This document shows positions 21,436 through 36,400 of a stretch of DNA of 64,000 nucleotides, in pieces. Each line of letters opens with the position of its first letter. Within the stretch, counting starts at the first letter, position 1. The notes below the pieces were generated by a model. The model was not told where the DNA came from, did no database searches, and saw only the letters and a program-made list of their open reading frames with translations. The stretch is taken from assembly GCF_002776525.5 (NCBI RefSeq), contig NC_045438.1, positions 156,217,332 to 156,281,331 of the forward strand, in the 5' to 3' direction. Origin of the DNA: Piliocolobus tephrosceles (Eukaryota > Chordata > Mammalia > Primates > Cercopithecidae). The translations under genes were made by a program, and so were the position numbers.

Positions 21436-24400
21436 CTAAATGACAAGACAGAACAATCCTTTTATGACAGCTTTTTCGTAATCCCCGAGCTATAAAGCTA
21501 GTGCTAAATCTATTCCTTCGCACTGAGATAAAAGTAAGCATATTTGCATTGATAAAATGAAGTTTGCTGCAATGAAATTATTTTTTGATTTTTAAAAATA
21601 AGCTTCCAATTAAAAAATTATTACACCTTTAATTTCTTTCTTTCCCGGTAGAAATAATGGCGATACATCTTGTATAGTCTTTTCCATGTCTCAAGCAAAT
21701 TTCCTGGATTTTGTCATATTGTATACAGAGAATAACTCTGAGAAGTGGACACAGTTATATTCTTAAGCTGTTATTTTTGTTATTATTTCTGTTTCTGGCA
21801 CCACTAGCTCCATCTTATTTTAGAGATTAAGAGTTATTGAGAAATCGAGATACAAGTTGGCTGTGACAACTCAATGGGGAAAAATGAAGTAAAGAATTAT
21901 TTGTGAAGAGATGTTACTGAGAAAAAGGTCTCTGGCTGTTTGTCTATTCATTTGCAAGTTTATGAAATGTCTACTGAAAACCAGATTTCCAGGCACTGGT
22001 AAGTGTCTGAGAGGTTTTCGGATAGAGACGCTTATAGCACAATCTGTCACAGTTAGAAATAAATTCTATTGCAATATTCAATACATACTGAGGTAAGAGA
22101 ACTGTCAATGAGAGAAGAATGTATTCCTCCAAGAATTAATCATTTGTCACAAAACAGCCAGAGGTAGAGCAGGGACTCACTCGCAGCACATGGAGCATGA
22201 CTTTTCAGAGGCCTGTGTCTGCCTTGAGCTAGTTCCCGGGCAGAAAGCTCGCCCAAGCTGCGGTAGCAATGTGATCATTCAAGCAAAGTGAACTTCTTGA
22301 TGTGTTTTCGGGTCACATTAACTCTGCCATAGAAACTGGTGGCTGTCTTGCCAATGGGGGCAAAGTGCGAAATGTTTGGATAAGTCAGTGAAAACCCATC
22401 ATCACATTAGCACCAGTGGAAAAACAGCTCAGAAGGGGCCAGCAGATAAATCAGTTGCGGGACTTGTGTTCACCACTGTCACTTTTTTTTTTTTTAATTT
22501 CAAAAATTTTTCAAAAAGCAAATAAAAATAAGGGGGTATATTTTTCAAGCACCATTTGGTTCTTTCACAGAGTTACAATAAAATATCTGAACTGCTTAAA
22601 ACACTCAACATGATTCCAAAGGACAAAAATGTCCTCTACCCTTAAATACAAGAAAAAAAAAAGCCGAACAGACTGATTTGAACTAAATAAATCACGTGGG
22701 TGCATTCTCTTCTTAAGCCATTAAGTTCTCCATATTTAATAAGTTAAAACGAAACAGGAAATAAAAGAACAACCGCCAATCATTTACCTGTGTTAAAGCA
22801 ACAGCTTTTCCTGCCACAGAGCTTCTCAGAATTTCTTCTGACTCAGGGTAGTCCACAGACATCTGATGACACGGGGACCTGGAAGCGTCTACAGACGGAA
22901 TTGTGTCGTTTTCATCTCTCGCGGCACGCTGCCTGGCCTTCCCCGGAGACAGTGTCTTCCTACTGTAGTCAGACTGTGCCGTGCTCAGGACGGTCATTTT
23001 GGTGAGCAATGCCCTGGGCAGAACGTCCATTGGGTCCGTGTGTACCCCAGAAAAGCAATCGGTGATCCTGACGTCCTCATCAGCACTCACAGAGTCCTGA
23101 AGGCTACTTCTAGATGGAAGGTGCTGCGGGCTGGCTGTGACCGAGGGTGCAGCTGACAGGACTGATTCCGCCTGGCTATCCTCATCATCGTCTTCATTTT
23201 CATTGTCATCCTCATCTGGGCCATCAGATTCTTCAAGATCATATCCAGATCGCTCATAACTGAATCTCTGTTTTTCATCTAATAAAAACAACCAAGGAGT
23301 ATGTGATGGAATGCTTTGCAAGTGCACAAATGCTATTTTTAATTTTTTTTATAGGTTTGGTAACTCTGTGAGGATTACAAAAGACAAGGACCCTGCCCAC
23401 AATGAGCCTCCGCCCTGGCTGAGGAGAAGGCCCTGGGGAAGAACAAGACAGGTGGCCATCAGGATTCAGAGGAGGGCAGCTCTGCGGGAGGGGCCGGGTC
23501 AGGGATGAGGAATGGGAAATGACTCTCAGAAGGCGAATGAGGCAGGCGGAGGGTAATCAAGAAACACGGAACTGAAGGCCTTGAAAATCTTTAGAAAATC
23601 TTTAAAACACAACTGAACTACATATAAAATTAATAAAGAGTTCAAAGCAACTCTTTTCCTGAGCTTTTTCTCTATTTTGTATCTTCCTTTTACTGAACAA
23701 ATTAAATCAAACACAAAACGCTGATGGCTGTTGGTATCCGTGAGCAAAATACATTTTCTTTAGATTTGAATAGTATCATAGATGAGGAAAGAAAAGGACT
23801 TTTATTTGAGGAATGTGGGCCCTTTCAAATTACTAGGCCCCAGAGAGGTATTCAGATGACACAGCAATCACATCCTGCCCCCCACTTTACTGAAGCTGCT
23901 TCCCATTGCCACAGGTAGCTGTGAATTAACCTAGTAATGTGGCATCGGCCACCATATCCCACACTTTATAGCTTAACCATGGACAGGCAGTCACTGATCA
24001 CTGTTACTCCTGTAGATCAATGAGAATTCCTGACAGAACTGTCTAACAGTCTACTCGGTAATACTGCCCTCCTCCCCCGCCCTGTTTTTTTGTTTTTGTT
24101 TTTGTTTTTTTCTTTTTGCCTTTAAAAATCTGCCTGTAACAAAGGCCAAGCAAGCAGTTTAGGTGAGTCATCTGGGCAGCTGTCCTTATTCTGGCTCAAG
24201 TCAACTCTTTCAACCACACTTTGTGCTTTAGCTTCTTCTTTTGGTTGACACAGGCATGTTTCAATGGTCCTCCGTGTCGTCATATTCACCTAAAGTGTAA
24301 GCCTTCTTATACTGAGAGATGCTAACATTTGCTGTCAATTTCTGTGATATGATTCAACCCATTCCTCATAGAAAGGGGGATATTATCTAAAAGTCGTTAG

Positions 24401-27400
24401 TATCAGCCTCATAACATCATGTGAAACTGAGTTTAACAAGGAATCTTCAAGATGACCCAGGAAATAGTTTCAGAAATCTCATAAGCTCATGTGGAACTTT
24501 TAAACTCTTCACATTTTCAAAATCTTGCAAATTAGAGGTTCTTTCCCACAGAAAGTTTAATAAAATTTAGTTATGGGGGAGGAATGTCACTGAGATATAA
24601 TAAAGATGACATTAGACAATCTACAGTTTAGCTGTGATACATTCTGCACTTACAGGTATTTTTTGAAGAGAGAAAAACATGTAAACACAGCAACAAGCAA
24701 TAGGCTGCCTTTCCCAAATGGCCTAGATGTTAATTTTTTACAGTAGATGTTAATTTTTTCTTTGTATATGACAAAAATAAGTTCTTAGAGAAAAGTCTTA
24801 GAAGATCCATACAAAAGATTTGAGGGTGATTATTTCTAGGGGATGAAAAGAACTTGACATTTTACATTATTTATCACAAATGTGTGCTTTTATAATTAAA
24901 AAACTCAAAAGATGAAACATGCATTTAGATTCCGTTCGCATGTGATTTCATAAGCCTTTTGCTTTTAGGGTTCTACTGTTATGCTGTAAAATAAGTAATG
25001 AAATAAAATAATACCGAAGTATTGAATGGCTCTAGGGGCCTACGCTGGAGATAGAATGTGTGATTTCTGGGTAAATGCCCAGACCCCTGTGCCTCAGCTA
25101 CTTCTCTACCTTGTCTGATGTTTGGCATTGTAAAATTCGAGTCATCCTCAATTTGACTTGAATTTGCCACATCAGTAGCAAATTAGGTATTTTTTTTTTT
25201 TTTTGGAGACGTGTCTTCTTTAAAGAAGTAAAATTTGTAAAAAGACTAGAGAGAACTGAATGACTGGGAGAATAAGTTATTGCAGAGAAAGGATGATTTC
25301 ATTCAAGGCTGATCTTGCTGTAAAGTCTAACAAGGATCGGACTGTTTATGGTAAACACACACACACACACACACACACCCACACGACCTAACTTTAAACT
25401 TACAACTTTTTCCAAACCCATCAATAAGCTGAGGTCCCAGATACTCAACAGCCCAAAATCTAAGGAAACACAAGCTTGAGTCACCGAGGGCAGACACAAC
25501 AGAACCCCAGTCAGGAGAGTCCTGCTCAAGTATCTGGTTAGAGTCAAGAGTGGGCTGCCAAGATTGTGTGAAACCTCTGGGGGTTACATTCTCACACAGG
25601 ATCCATGCCATGATCATCACTCAGGTGCTCACAGGAAGGTGCGGTAAGAAGTGTCCACTGCGTTCCGGATACCGGGGAGAGAAGCAGTAACCCAATAGGA
25701 GTGGCAAGGAACTACATCTGGAACCGTCTCCCCTGTCTCCACCAGGAAAACAAAAGACTTACCCTGTGAGGACAAGGGCGGCACGCACTGTTGTCCTTAG
25801 GACACTGGTGAAAACTCACTGCAGTGTGGAAAGGGAACAGGAAAAACATACACACACAACCTGTCTCCTTGGGGAGGGACAGGATTACACAGAAACCCCT
25901 ACAACACTTGGGGGAGAGGGAGGAGAACTGAGAAGGCCAAAGCCCAGAAACCTAAGAAAATGGTGCAGGTACAAGACTGAATCTCAGTCGGAACAGAGAG
26001 AGCACCCCATCCTCCTCCTCGCCCCCCAGTGCCAAGCTAAGGAGCTTAGAATTACAGGTAACAAAATAGTGCTTGGAGAGAAACAGGAGAATAAGAACGT
26101 GCAGAGAGATCCTTTCTGAGGTACAGTGCAAAAGGAAGACCTAAAACTAGAACTGAACAGGTGACGTTCTTGTGATCCAACCCTCAACCAAAACACAAGG
26201 TATCTCTACAGGAACGTGAAGCCTTTGCTGCAGTGAGGATAGCTGTAGTGACAACAAATTGCTCAAACCCAGCCCACTCCTAACTAGATAAACTCTAACT
26301 CCCACACTAAAGGCCTCTAGGAAGGAAAGGCATGCCCATTTCTAGGCATACAAACAATTTCCATGGGTCTCTACTGTCTTACACAAGATGTACAGCTTTC
26401 AACACAAGATATACAGCTTCAGATATATCTTCTTACACAAGGCATACAAGAAGGCAAGAAAAAAACATGCTTCAGAGAGACAAAGCAATCATCAGAACCA
26501 CAGTGAGATATGACACCCATGTTAGAAATGACTGAGAATTTGAAGAAACGATGGTTAATATGCTGAAGGCTCTAAAGGGAAAGGTAGGCAATAACAGATG
26601 GGACTTGCAGCTGAGTGATGAAAACTACTACAAAGAATTCAATGAAAATGGTGCAAATAAAAAATACAGTCACAATACCAAGAAAACTGTCCAATCCAGA
26701 ATTCTATGCCCATTGAAAATAATTTTCAAAGATGAAAGAGAAATACAGACTTTCTTAGAAACACAAAAACTGAGGGGATTCATTGCCAGCTGCTTGACCT
26801 AGCGGACAATAAATGTTAAAAGGAAGCTCCTCAGGCAGAAGGAACGTAACATCAGATGGAGGCCTGGATCTACACAAAGAAACAAAGAACAGTGAAAACA
26901 GAATAAATGGGGACACAATTTTTTTTCTTATTTTTTAATTGCTCTAAAAGATACCTGAATGTCTAAAACAATGTCCTGTGCGTTCATAGTAGATGTAAAT
27001 GTAAAAAGGTATGGCCACAATAGCATAAAGTACGGAAAGGAGAAGCTGTGTATATACTGCAGTAAAGTCTATAGGCTCCATGTAAAGCAATGTAATATTA
27101 TCTGAGGTAGATAACTACAATTTTTGAAGGTATAAATAGTAAGTCAGTTGAGGAAATAGAGCAGAATCATAAAAAACACTCGATTAATACTAGAGAAGGC
27201 ATCAAAAGAAAACTGAAACCCAAAAATGAAACAAAGAGAAAACAGCTGCCAATATGGTACATTTTAATCCAATTACACAAATAACAACATTAAAAGGGGT
27301 GGTCTAACACATAAATTAAAAGACAGAAATGACTAGGATTGAATAAAATGCAAGTCCCATGTATATACTGTATATAAGAAATGCATTTAAAAATATTGAT

Positions 27401-30400
27401 ATAAAGACATAAATAGGTTGAAAATAAAAGTTTGGAGAAAGATATACTATAAATCAATAACTAAAATACAGCTGCAGAAACTATACGAATATCAGACAAA
27501 GCGGACTTCAGAGCCAAGAATATTTGGAGGATAAACAGGAGCATTACATAATGATACAGGTCATCCCTACGGACATAACAATCCTAAGTGTGTACGCAAC
27601 AGAGCTTCAAAATAAATGAGTGGAAACTGAACAAAAATAAATAAATCCATAATCAGAACTGAAGACTTCAATAATCCACTTTCGGTAACTGATGGAACAT
27701 GTAATAAGAAAATGAGAAAGAACATAAGAGACGTGTGAAACACTATCAAGACCTAACAGACACTTATAGAAATGTTCCACCGAAGAGCAGAACATACCTT
27801 TCATATAAGTGTATGTGGAACATTGACCAGTATACACCATATTCTGAGCTACAAAATAAACCTCAACTATTTTAAATCAGTAGAAACCATACAGAGTGTG
27901 TTTTTACATGAAAACAGAATTAAACCAGAAATCAACTAATTGGAAGATATCTGAAAAACCATCAAATTATTGCAGAATTAAATAACACATGCATGATACT
28001 AGTAGAAGAACAGACACACATAGATCAATGGAACAGAATAGAGAACTCAGAAAGAAGACCACACACCAGCAACCATCTGATCTTCAACAAACCTGACAAA
28101 AAGAAGCGATGGGGAAAAGAGTCCCTATTTAATAAATGATGCTGGGAAAACTGACTAGTCGTATGCCAAAAACTGAAACTGGACCCCTTCTTTACAATAT
28201 ATATATAAAAATTAACTCAAGATGGATTAAAGACTTAAATGTAAAATGCAAAACTATGAAAATCCTTGAAGAAAATCTAGGCAATATCATTCAGGGTATA
28301 GGCACGGGCAAAGATTTTATGACACAAACGCCAAAAGCAATTGCAACAAAAGCAAAAACTGCCAAATGGGGTCTACTTAAACTGCAGAGCTTCTGCACAA
28401 CAAAAGAAACTATCAGAGTGAACACACAACCTGCAGAATGGGAGAAAGTTTTCACAATCAATCCATCTGACAAAGGTCTAATATCCAGAGGCTACAAGGA
28501 ACTTAAACAAATTTATAAGACAAAAAAAAAACACCTGATTTAAAAACAGGCAAATGACATGAACAGACACTTCTCAAAATAACACATACATGTTGCAGCC
28601 AACAAACATGAGGAAAAGCTCAACATTGCTGATCATTAGAGAAATGCATATCAAAACCACAATGAGATACCATCTCAGGCCAGTCAGAATGGCTATTACT
28701 AAAGAGTCAAAAAATAATAGATGCTGGAGAGGTTGAAGAGAAAAAGGAATGCGTTGACACTGTTGGTGGGAGTGTAAATTAGCTCAACCATTGTACAAGA
28801 CAGTGCGGAAATTCCTCAAAGACCTAGAACTCTGAAGAAATACCATCTGACCCAGCAATCCCATTACTGGGTATATACCCAAAGGAACAGAAATCATTTT
28901 ATTATAAAGATACTTGCATGCATGTTCATTCATAATAGCAAAGACATGGAATCGACCTGAATGCCCATCAATGATAGACTGGATAAAGAAAATGTGGTGC
29001 ATGTACACTATGGAATACTATGCAGCCATAAAAAGGAATAAGATCATATCCTTTGCAGGCACATGGATGGATTTGGAAGCCGTCATCCTCAGCAAACTAA
29101 CGCAGGAAGAGAAAACCAAATACTGCATATTTTCACTTGTAAGTGGGAACTGAATGATGAAAACACATGGATACATCGGGGGGAACAATATTCACTGGGG
29201 CCTGTCTGTTGGGGGGTGATGGGAATGTGCTGGGAGAACATCAGGAAGAAATGCTGGGCTTAATACCTAGATGATGAGATGATCTGTGCAGCAAACCACC
29301 ATGGCACACGTTTACTATGTAACAAACCTGCACATCCTGCACATGTACCCCTGAACTTAGAAGTTGAAGAAAAAAAAAAAAAAAGAACATATCTCTAAAT
29401 ATTCTTTGGGTTAATGAGAAAGTCTCAAAAATGTCAAATATTTTCAACTGGATGAAAATTAAACATTCAAACTTTGTGGGACGTAACTAATGCAGTGGTC
29501 AGTGGGAAATTTATCATATTCAACACTTTCATTAGAAAAGAAGAAGGCTCTCAGATAAATCTAAATTTTCAGTTTTAGAAATCAGAAAAAGAAGATCAGC
29601 TGGGCGCGGTGGCTCAAGCCTGTAATCCCAGCACTTTGGGAGGCCCAGACGGCGGATCACGAGGTCAGGAGATCGAGACCATCCTGGCTAACACGTCTCT
29701 ACTAAAAAATACAAAAACCTAGCCGGGTGAGGTGGCGGGCGCCTGTAGTCCCAGCTACTCGGGAGGCTGAGGCAGGAGAATGGCATGAACCCGAGAGGAG
29801 GAGCTTGCAGTGAGCTGAGATCTGGCCACTGCACTCCAGCCTGGGCGACAGAGCAAGACTCCGTCTCAAAAAAAAAAAAAAAAGAAAAAGAAGATCAAAC
29901 TAAACTCAAAGCAAGGCAAGGGAAGAAAATAATAAAAATGAGAACTGAAACGATGAAACTGAAAAAAGAAAATAGAGAAAGGCAATGAAACTAAAAGCTG
30001 GGTTGTTGGAAAAATTCTCTGGTAACACTAGCCAAGAAAGAAAGAGAGAAGATACAAATTACCAACGTTAGAAAAGAAAGGGGGGATAAACATACACTTT
30101 TTTAAAAAAAGGATTATACCTTAAGTTCAGGGATACATGTGCAGAACGTGCAGGTTTGTTACATGGGTATACATGAGCCATGGTGGTTTGCTGCACCCAT
30201 CAACCCGTCATCTAGGTTTTAAGCCCTGCATGCATTAGGTATTTGTCCTAATGCTCTCCCCCTCCCCTTGTCCCCCACCCCCGCAGACCCAGGTGTGTGA
30301 TGTTCCCCTCCCTGTGTCCATGTGATGAACACACAATTCTATGCATTTGCCAAAAACCACATACTATACACCATAAAGTAAATTTTGTTGTAAGTAAATA

Positions 30401-33400
30401 AAAACAGAATCCATTAGGATGTGTGGTGAACCTAAGAAGGAAGCTGAGACAGATGGCTCTGACTGCAGCTGCAGGAATGGCACAGCCACGCTAAGGGCAT
30501 GGAAAGTAAGGTTCTGTCCCAGGTAACCTTGGCAAAGAGGGTTTTGACTGGAGACAGTGAAGGCTAGAGACAAGAATGGCACACACTGCACTGTAATTTT
30601 AAATCTGTTTCTTACAGGAGTAAAGGTAAGGATTTTTGAAACTATTTGTATACTAGAACTGAGCAAATATGTAAACATACTGTAGGTGTGAACCAGGTTT
30701 CTCACTGTGGGTGAAGAAGAGAAGGAAATGGAGAAGACTAGAATAATAAATTTAGTGGTGCTGGACTGGAAGTTACCGGTATGGATTCATGTCTTCACTT
30801 GTATATATAAGAATACACATGTACACTGCAACCTCTACCTCCCAGGTTCAAGTGATTCTCTTGCCTCAGCCTCCTGAGTAGCTGAGATCACAGGCGCCCA
30901 CCACCATGCCTGGCTAATTTTTGTACTTTTAGTAGAGACGGGGTTTCACCATGTTGGTCAGACTAGTCTCGAACACCTGACCTCAAGTGATCTACCAGCC
31001 TCGGCCTCCCAAAGTGCTACAGGCATAAGCCACTGCGTCCGGCCCGCTTTAGGGTCTTTTACTCTACTGATACCACTATTCTCTCAGATAAGCTTGCACA
31101 ACAAGCACCTCCCTATTAGCCTTATAGTCAAATCAAGACTTTTCACAAGTACCTTCTGTCTTCCTATTGTTTAATAGGACACTATCAATTCTTGAAATCA
31201 ATTTCAACGCTTCTATTGGTTAACTTGGAAGCACAGGAAATCTCACCCCAATGCACTCTAACCTATATACACATTTTAAATTCTTAGTACCTAAAAGTGC
31301 TCTTATCTTGTATCTATTTTTTTTTTTTTTTGCATTTCTTATTCTGTTGTACATATGCTGACTAAATGGCTCTATTCCGGTTGTAGCCATCCATAGCCTG
31401 GATCCTCAGCGCCACTCTGTACAAACCAATACTATTTGATCATAATTAAAACAAGGACTAATTAAGGAGTTGACTTTTTCTCAGACAATGATTTAAAACA
31501 TGAAAAATGCAGTGAATTTCTTTTAAAGTGTTGAGCCCACAGCTCATAAATGTCAGAGCTGAGATTCAAACCCATGTTAGTCTACACCTAGACATTCCAC
31601 ATTCAATCACATTTTAAAAATCTAACCACAAAATCATCAGAAAGGTCAACAATGAATTATAGTCAATAAGCTACCTTATAAATATGCATGAATTCAATGT
31701 TTGTAGGTACAGACATGAAAAGTGTCATATAATTATTTGATTACAAGTAACAGAATATATAAAATGTAGTCCCCAAGGAGAATGCAAATTGAACTTTTAA
31801 AATTTCAAATATACTGCATTATATAAAAGTTTAAGAATCAGTTATATATTTCAAATTGTTATTAACATATATTTCAAGAAGCATGCTGATTTCTTTTTTA
31901 GTATATGCAAATAATATGAATAATTTAAAACAAACACCATATTTTTTGATGTACGTAAAAATTATTTGGAGTGTAAAACTATTTGGCTCCATTTTAATCT
32001 AATTTTGCCTTGATTATATCAAATTTCCAGTCAGGATTAGCAGTATGGGTGAGAAGACACACAGGGTGGCTTCTCTGCACCCTTCTCCCCTCCTGGACAA
32101 GCCACACGCCTGTAGCTTAGAGAGGATGTAGGAGGGGCTGGGATTGCTTTCCTGGGTTTCTTTCACGGAGATAAGCACAGAATGATGTTTCTGTCTCTGA
32201 ATATATAGTATCTGAAATCTCTGCTAGAGGAGACCACTGTCAAAGTTTAAAAACCTGCAAATGGATTTGGAATCATTACATATTTGTTAAACAGGACTGA
32301 TATTCTGGGTCACAGAGAAAAGATAAAATGGGTAGCTTAAGTGAATAGAAGACAATGGTATCCTTTTAAATATCCATGGCACCAAAACAAAGCACAGACA
32401 ACTCTGCTCTCTGTTTGGATTCATACAAATAAAAGTCCTTTATATACTTCCCTGTCCCCCTTAACCCCTGCCCCTGACCCCCAAACAAGACTACTGCTGC
32501 CGAATCAAAAGTCGTACTGATATAAGACCCAGAAAGGAAAAGTGCCTTGCCTGTGAACAGCAAGCCTGTGAGGACAAGAACAAGGACTTGTCATGGACTC
32601 AAAACACTTGTCACATATGACTCTGTGATACTGCTCACTTTGCTGCTGCATGTTACTTAATGTAATAACTATGATACTATGTTGAGTAACTGTTTTTTGT
32701 TGTTGTTGTCTTCTTTTGTTTTTTTTTTTTTTTTTGAGATGGAGTCTCAGAGTCTTGCTCTGTCACCCAGGCTTGAGTGCAGTGGCATAATCTCGGCTCG
32801 CTGCAACCTCTGCCTCCCAGGTTCAAGCTATATTCCTGCCTCAGCCTCCCGAGTAGCTGGGATTACAGATGCCCATCACCACGCCTGGCTAATTTTGGTA
32901 TTTTCAGTAGAGATGGGGTTTCACGTGTTGTCCAGCCTGGTCTCGAGCTCCTGACCTCAGGTGATCCACCTGCCTCGGCCTCCCAAAGTGCTGGGATTAC
33001 AGGTGTGAGCCACTGTGCCCGGCCTGATTAACTGTAATATCAGGGATTGGCAAACTATGGTCACCAGCTAAATGTGGCTCTCCACCGGTTCTTGTGAATA
33101 AAGTTTTATTGGAACACGGCCAGGCTCATTTGTTTACATACTGTCTATGGCTGCTTTTGTGCAACAATCACAGTTACAGTATTCATGACAGAGAATATGT
33201 GGCTTGCAAAGCCTAAAATATTCACTATCCAGCCCTTGACATAAAAAGTTTGCCAACATCTATGCCACACCACCCTCCATGTTTAAATCTAACGACCACC
33301 CCATGACAGAGTTGATACCACACCCATCGTCCACAAGGAAGTTAAGATGCTTGTACTGTATATGATTAGAATGCATCAAAGACAGGATTCAAAAACAGGT

Positions 33401-36400
33401 TTCTACGAACTTAAGAGCCCTGTCATTATGCCAGTATGATATACTGCCTTTCTATTACAATTGCTCCTTTCTTGGTGTGTATAATACAGACTAATACTTC
33501 AGGAGTGTAAGCACTGTGGCTTACCCCTTTGCAGCCATCAGAGACTCTAGAACAGACCTAAAGAATCTATATTTGCTTAGCAAATTCATAAATGGTCCAA
33601 AAAGTTCCATTTAACTATGTCCTCCCAGACACATTCCCCTCTCGTTATAAACAAATGTTTCCAACACTCGATAACATTTTATATCAGCACAAGATTAATT
33701 CCTTTATTTTCTGTGAATTTCAATTCATGAGGGAAAAAGCAGGCATATAATGTAGCAACATTTTTGTCAAAAGTAAAGGTTTTGATAAATTTATGTCAAA
33801 CAACTTCCCTAAAGATATATCTTAAAAGTTATCATTTGAAGATGAGTCAGGTGAACTGCGACCTGCCTGCCCACTGCTGCCAGAGAGTGACACCTGCTGG
33901 AAGAGTCGGAGTCGCAAAAGCAGGAGGGACTCCCTGAGAGAAGGGGCCCACGAGGGTAGCAGCAACCCGGCCCACCTATACTCAGTAGCAACCTTCTTTT
34001 GTTGTTGAAGTTTGTCTGTTTTTGTTCTCCACAAATGTTTAAAAACATTACTCTGAAAGCCAGATAAACAATGGCAACCTAGGGAAAATTTTTTTTAAAG
34101 AACGTGAATACAATAATATGTATTTTTTAAAGATAAAAACACATTAAAAAACATAATGGGGCAGAGTTTAATGTTTGTTACCTTTAGGAAGTAAAGCAAA
34201 AGACTGTGTCGTATGTGTGTCATTCAAAATAATATTAGCTCTGCTTTAAGTAGAAATCCTAAAGCCTATTATGGTTTCATATTCTACACATGGAAGTGTT
34301 TCTTAAAAACAGTAATAATGTGTTCTATAAAAATCCCGATGATAATAAATTCTACAGGTTTCATTTCGAAAAAAAGCTTTGCTAGTAATTTTTAAAAATT
34401 CACTTAAATTATTTTTAAGAGTAAATGTGATATAGGTTTTAAAACCTGTGATCAAACATCATTCTTTACTGTAAGAACCGAAACTCCAACAAGAATAATG
34501 TTTCTTACTGCACTTCATCATATTAAATGGTTCTCCTAGCTGGCAGCTGAGGGTACACATTAACATTCCTTGCATTGAAGTCCGGCATTTGTTGACGAAA
34601 ACATTCTTCGGATCAAAGCATGAAAAGCAAATTGCTGGCGGCATGATTTTTGACACAAAAGGTGAAAACTAAAATGTAGTCACTAATACTCCAAGAACAC
34701 AAGAACAAAATTCCTGAGGCTATACCATGTTTTATGGCAAGAAAACAAGGGAATGTGCAGTGGAGCTGAGGGATTAGGCTTCCCATGGGCATTTCTTATC
34801 ATTGCAGCTCAAGTTGCTAGTTTTAAACTAAATAGAAACTTCTTTTAAATGCCTAATGTCCACATTTTAATGGCTGGCTTACCAAAATGTATAATTTCTC
34901 CTGCTTCATTAAAAGCAAACATTTCCCAACATCCCCTAATTTATTCCACTGAGAATTAGAACATGAATTCCATCTGCTAAAAGATAAGACAGGTAGCCAC
35001 ACAGCCTGCTGTTGCTAAGGGTGGTAAAGAATTCAGAAGGGGTCTGTGGCCTTTCATCACATCATTTTCACATCACCCTTTAATGAACACTCTTTATCAA
35101 CCAGGGACCAGGCACAATATGATGGTGAATGATAACCTGGGTATGGTGTTGTTGGCACAGTAGAAAACAGGTCTAGGATCCTTAAAGGGAAAAGATTGAA
35201 GATAATGCCTGGAAAACACTGACATTAATTAGAAAGAAATCTGGAGAAAACCTTTAGTGAAAAACAATGCACACGTAAGGAGTAACTCAGCACAAACACA
35301 GCGTAAGATCTGGGGTTTTTCCAGAACTCTATGAGCTGATCGAGATATTACCAAGTGGTAATGATGTTTAAAAAATAACTACTATACTGGGGTGCTTTGT
35401 AGTAACACTGTCTGACTGCCTCTAAGTGTTTAGCACATTTTGTTTAATGAATGAAAGCTCAGAGACATTTCCTGGTGATGATTACATTTATGCTACAGAA
35501 AATACCTATTAAATGACTAAGCCCCCAAATATGTTCTGTAAACCTAAAAACACAATCCTTAGGTTTCTGGGTGCCGTTCTGCAAACTCTGGCAGGGGTTG
35601 TGACTTTTTAGATTTACAATCAGGTCTCCCAAATTCTGTCCTTTATAAAAAAGGTTTACTCCATTTCCCATGTTAGAGATCATCAAGACTCAAACATATA
35701 AGGCATGTTCTTACATATCCTATTAGCATCAATTAAGTACACGTCACTTTCAGAAAAGCATGCCGAGTCTAATATTCCCTCTTCACATGCTGCAGGACCC
35801 CACTTGGATGTCACTACCACCCTGTTGTTAGGAAACAGGAAGTGTGCCTACCAAAACAGAGAAGACAACTTTCATACTGATCAAGACTTGATGTTTCACA
35901 GCACTGGTTCCTGAAAAGACACGTGGCTCCTGATGTGGGCCATCTTTCTTTCAGCACTAAATCTAACAGTCATCTATAATCTGTTAGCATGATGAAACAA
36001 CATACTTCGACTGTGCTTGCGAGAACCAAAGGAATAAAGGAGTTTCCTGGGTTATTTTGGATTTTCAGTTTTCATATAGCTAGACCAGACATCCCTTGAT
36101 AACTGCAGGTGTGAAGACATAATGAAAGGTGTCTGAAAAGCCACCCAAATCACTATATTTGGAATAAAAGAGGCTGACTTTGATACCTGCTGTGGCACCT
36201 TACTCCTGGAAAAACCAGAGGATTTTCCTGAATTTCTCCTGTTGACACACAGCGAATGAAATCCCAGTGTGGTTTCTAGCAGTCTATTTGTGTAGCAGGA
36301 CTAATATTCGAATTATGTTAGATTAAGATGAGAGATGGTATCAAGACCCCATGATACCATAAAAGGTTGTTCACCATTAAAAGGAAAAGACAGCAAGTTT

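Larger units (their letters stand above)
25620..30092 (+). mobile_element. Old L1M LINE, interrupted by two younger elements
   Basis: Diverged L1M sequence on the plus strand. AATTCTATGCCCATTGAAAATAATTTTCAAAG (26700) and GTTAAAAGGAAGCTCCTCAGGCAGAAGGAA (26815) precede a degraded ORF2 5' part (endonuclease region, 27240-27990). Homology resumes after the inserted L1 at about 29385 (GGGTTAATGAGAAAGTCTCAA, TTTGTGGGACGTAACTAATGCAG) and runs to GAAAAGAAAGGGGGGAT. The left edge is uncertain; 25620-26300 may be its 5' UTR. Multiple stops in every frame; no coding capacity. Confidence 0.7.

Noticed and set aside
28136..29153. Plus-strand frames with reverse-transcriptase-like C-terminal text
   Set aside because: Fragments of ORF2 of a truncated L1, split by stops and frameshifts.
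30364..30705. 113-codon minus-strand frame
   Set aside because: Overlaps a probable L1M tail and has no family resemblance.
33041..33264. Possible tRNA- or snRNA-like element
   Set aside because: Terminal inverted repeats and body text identify an hAT-type DNA transposon instead.
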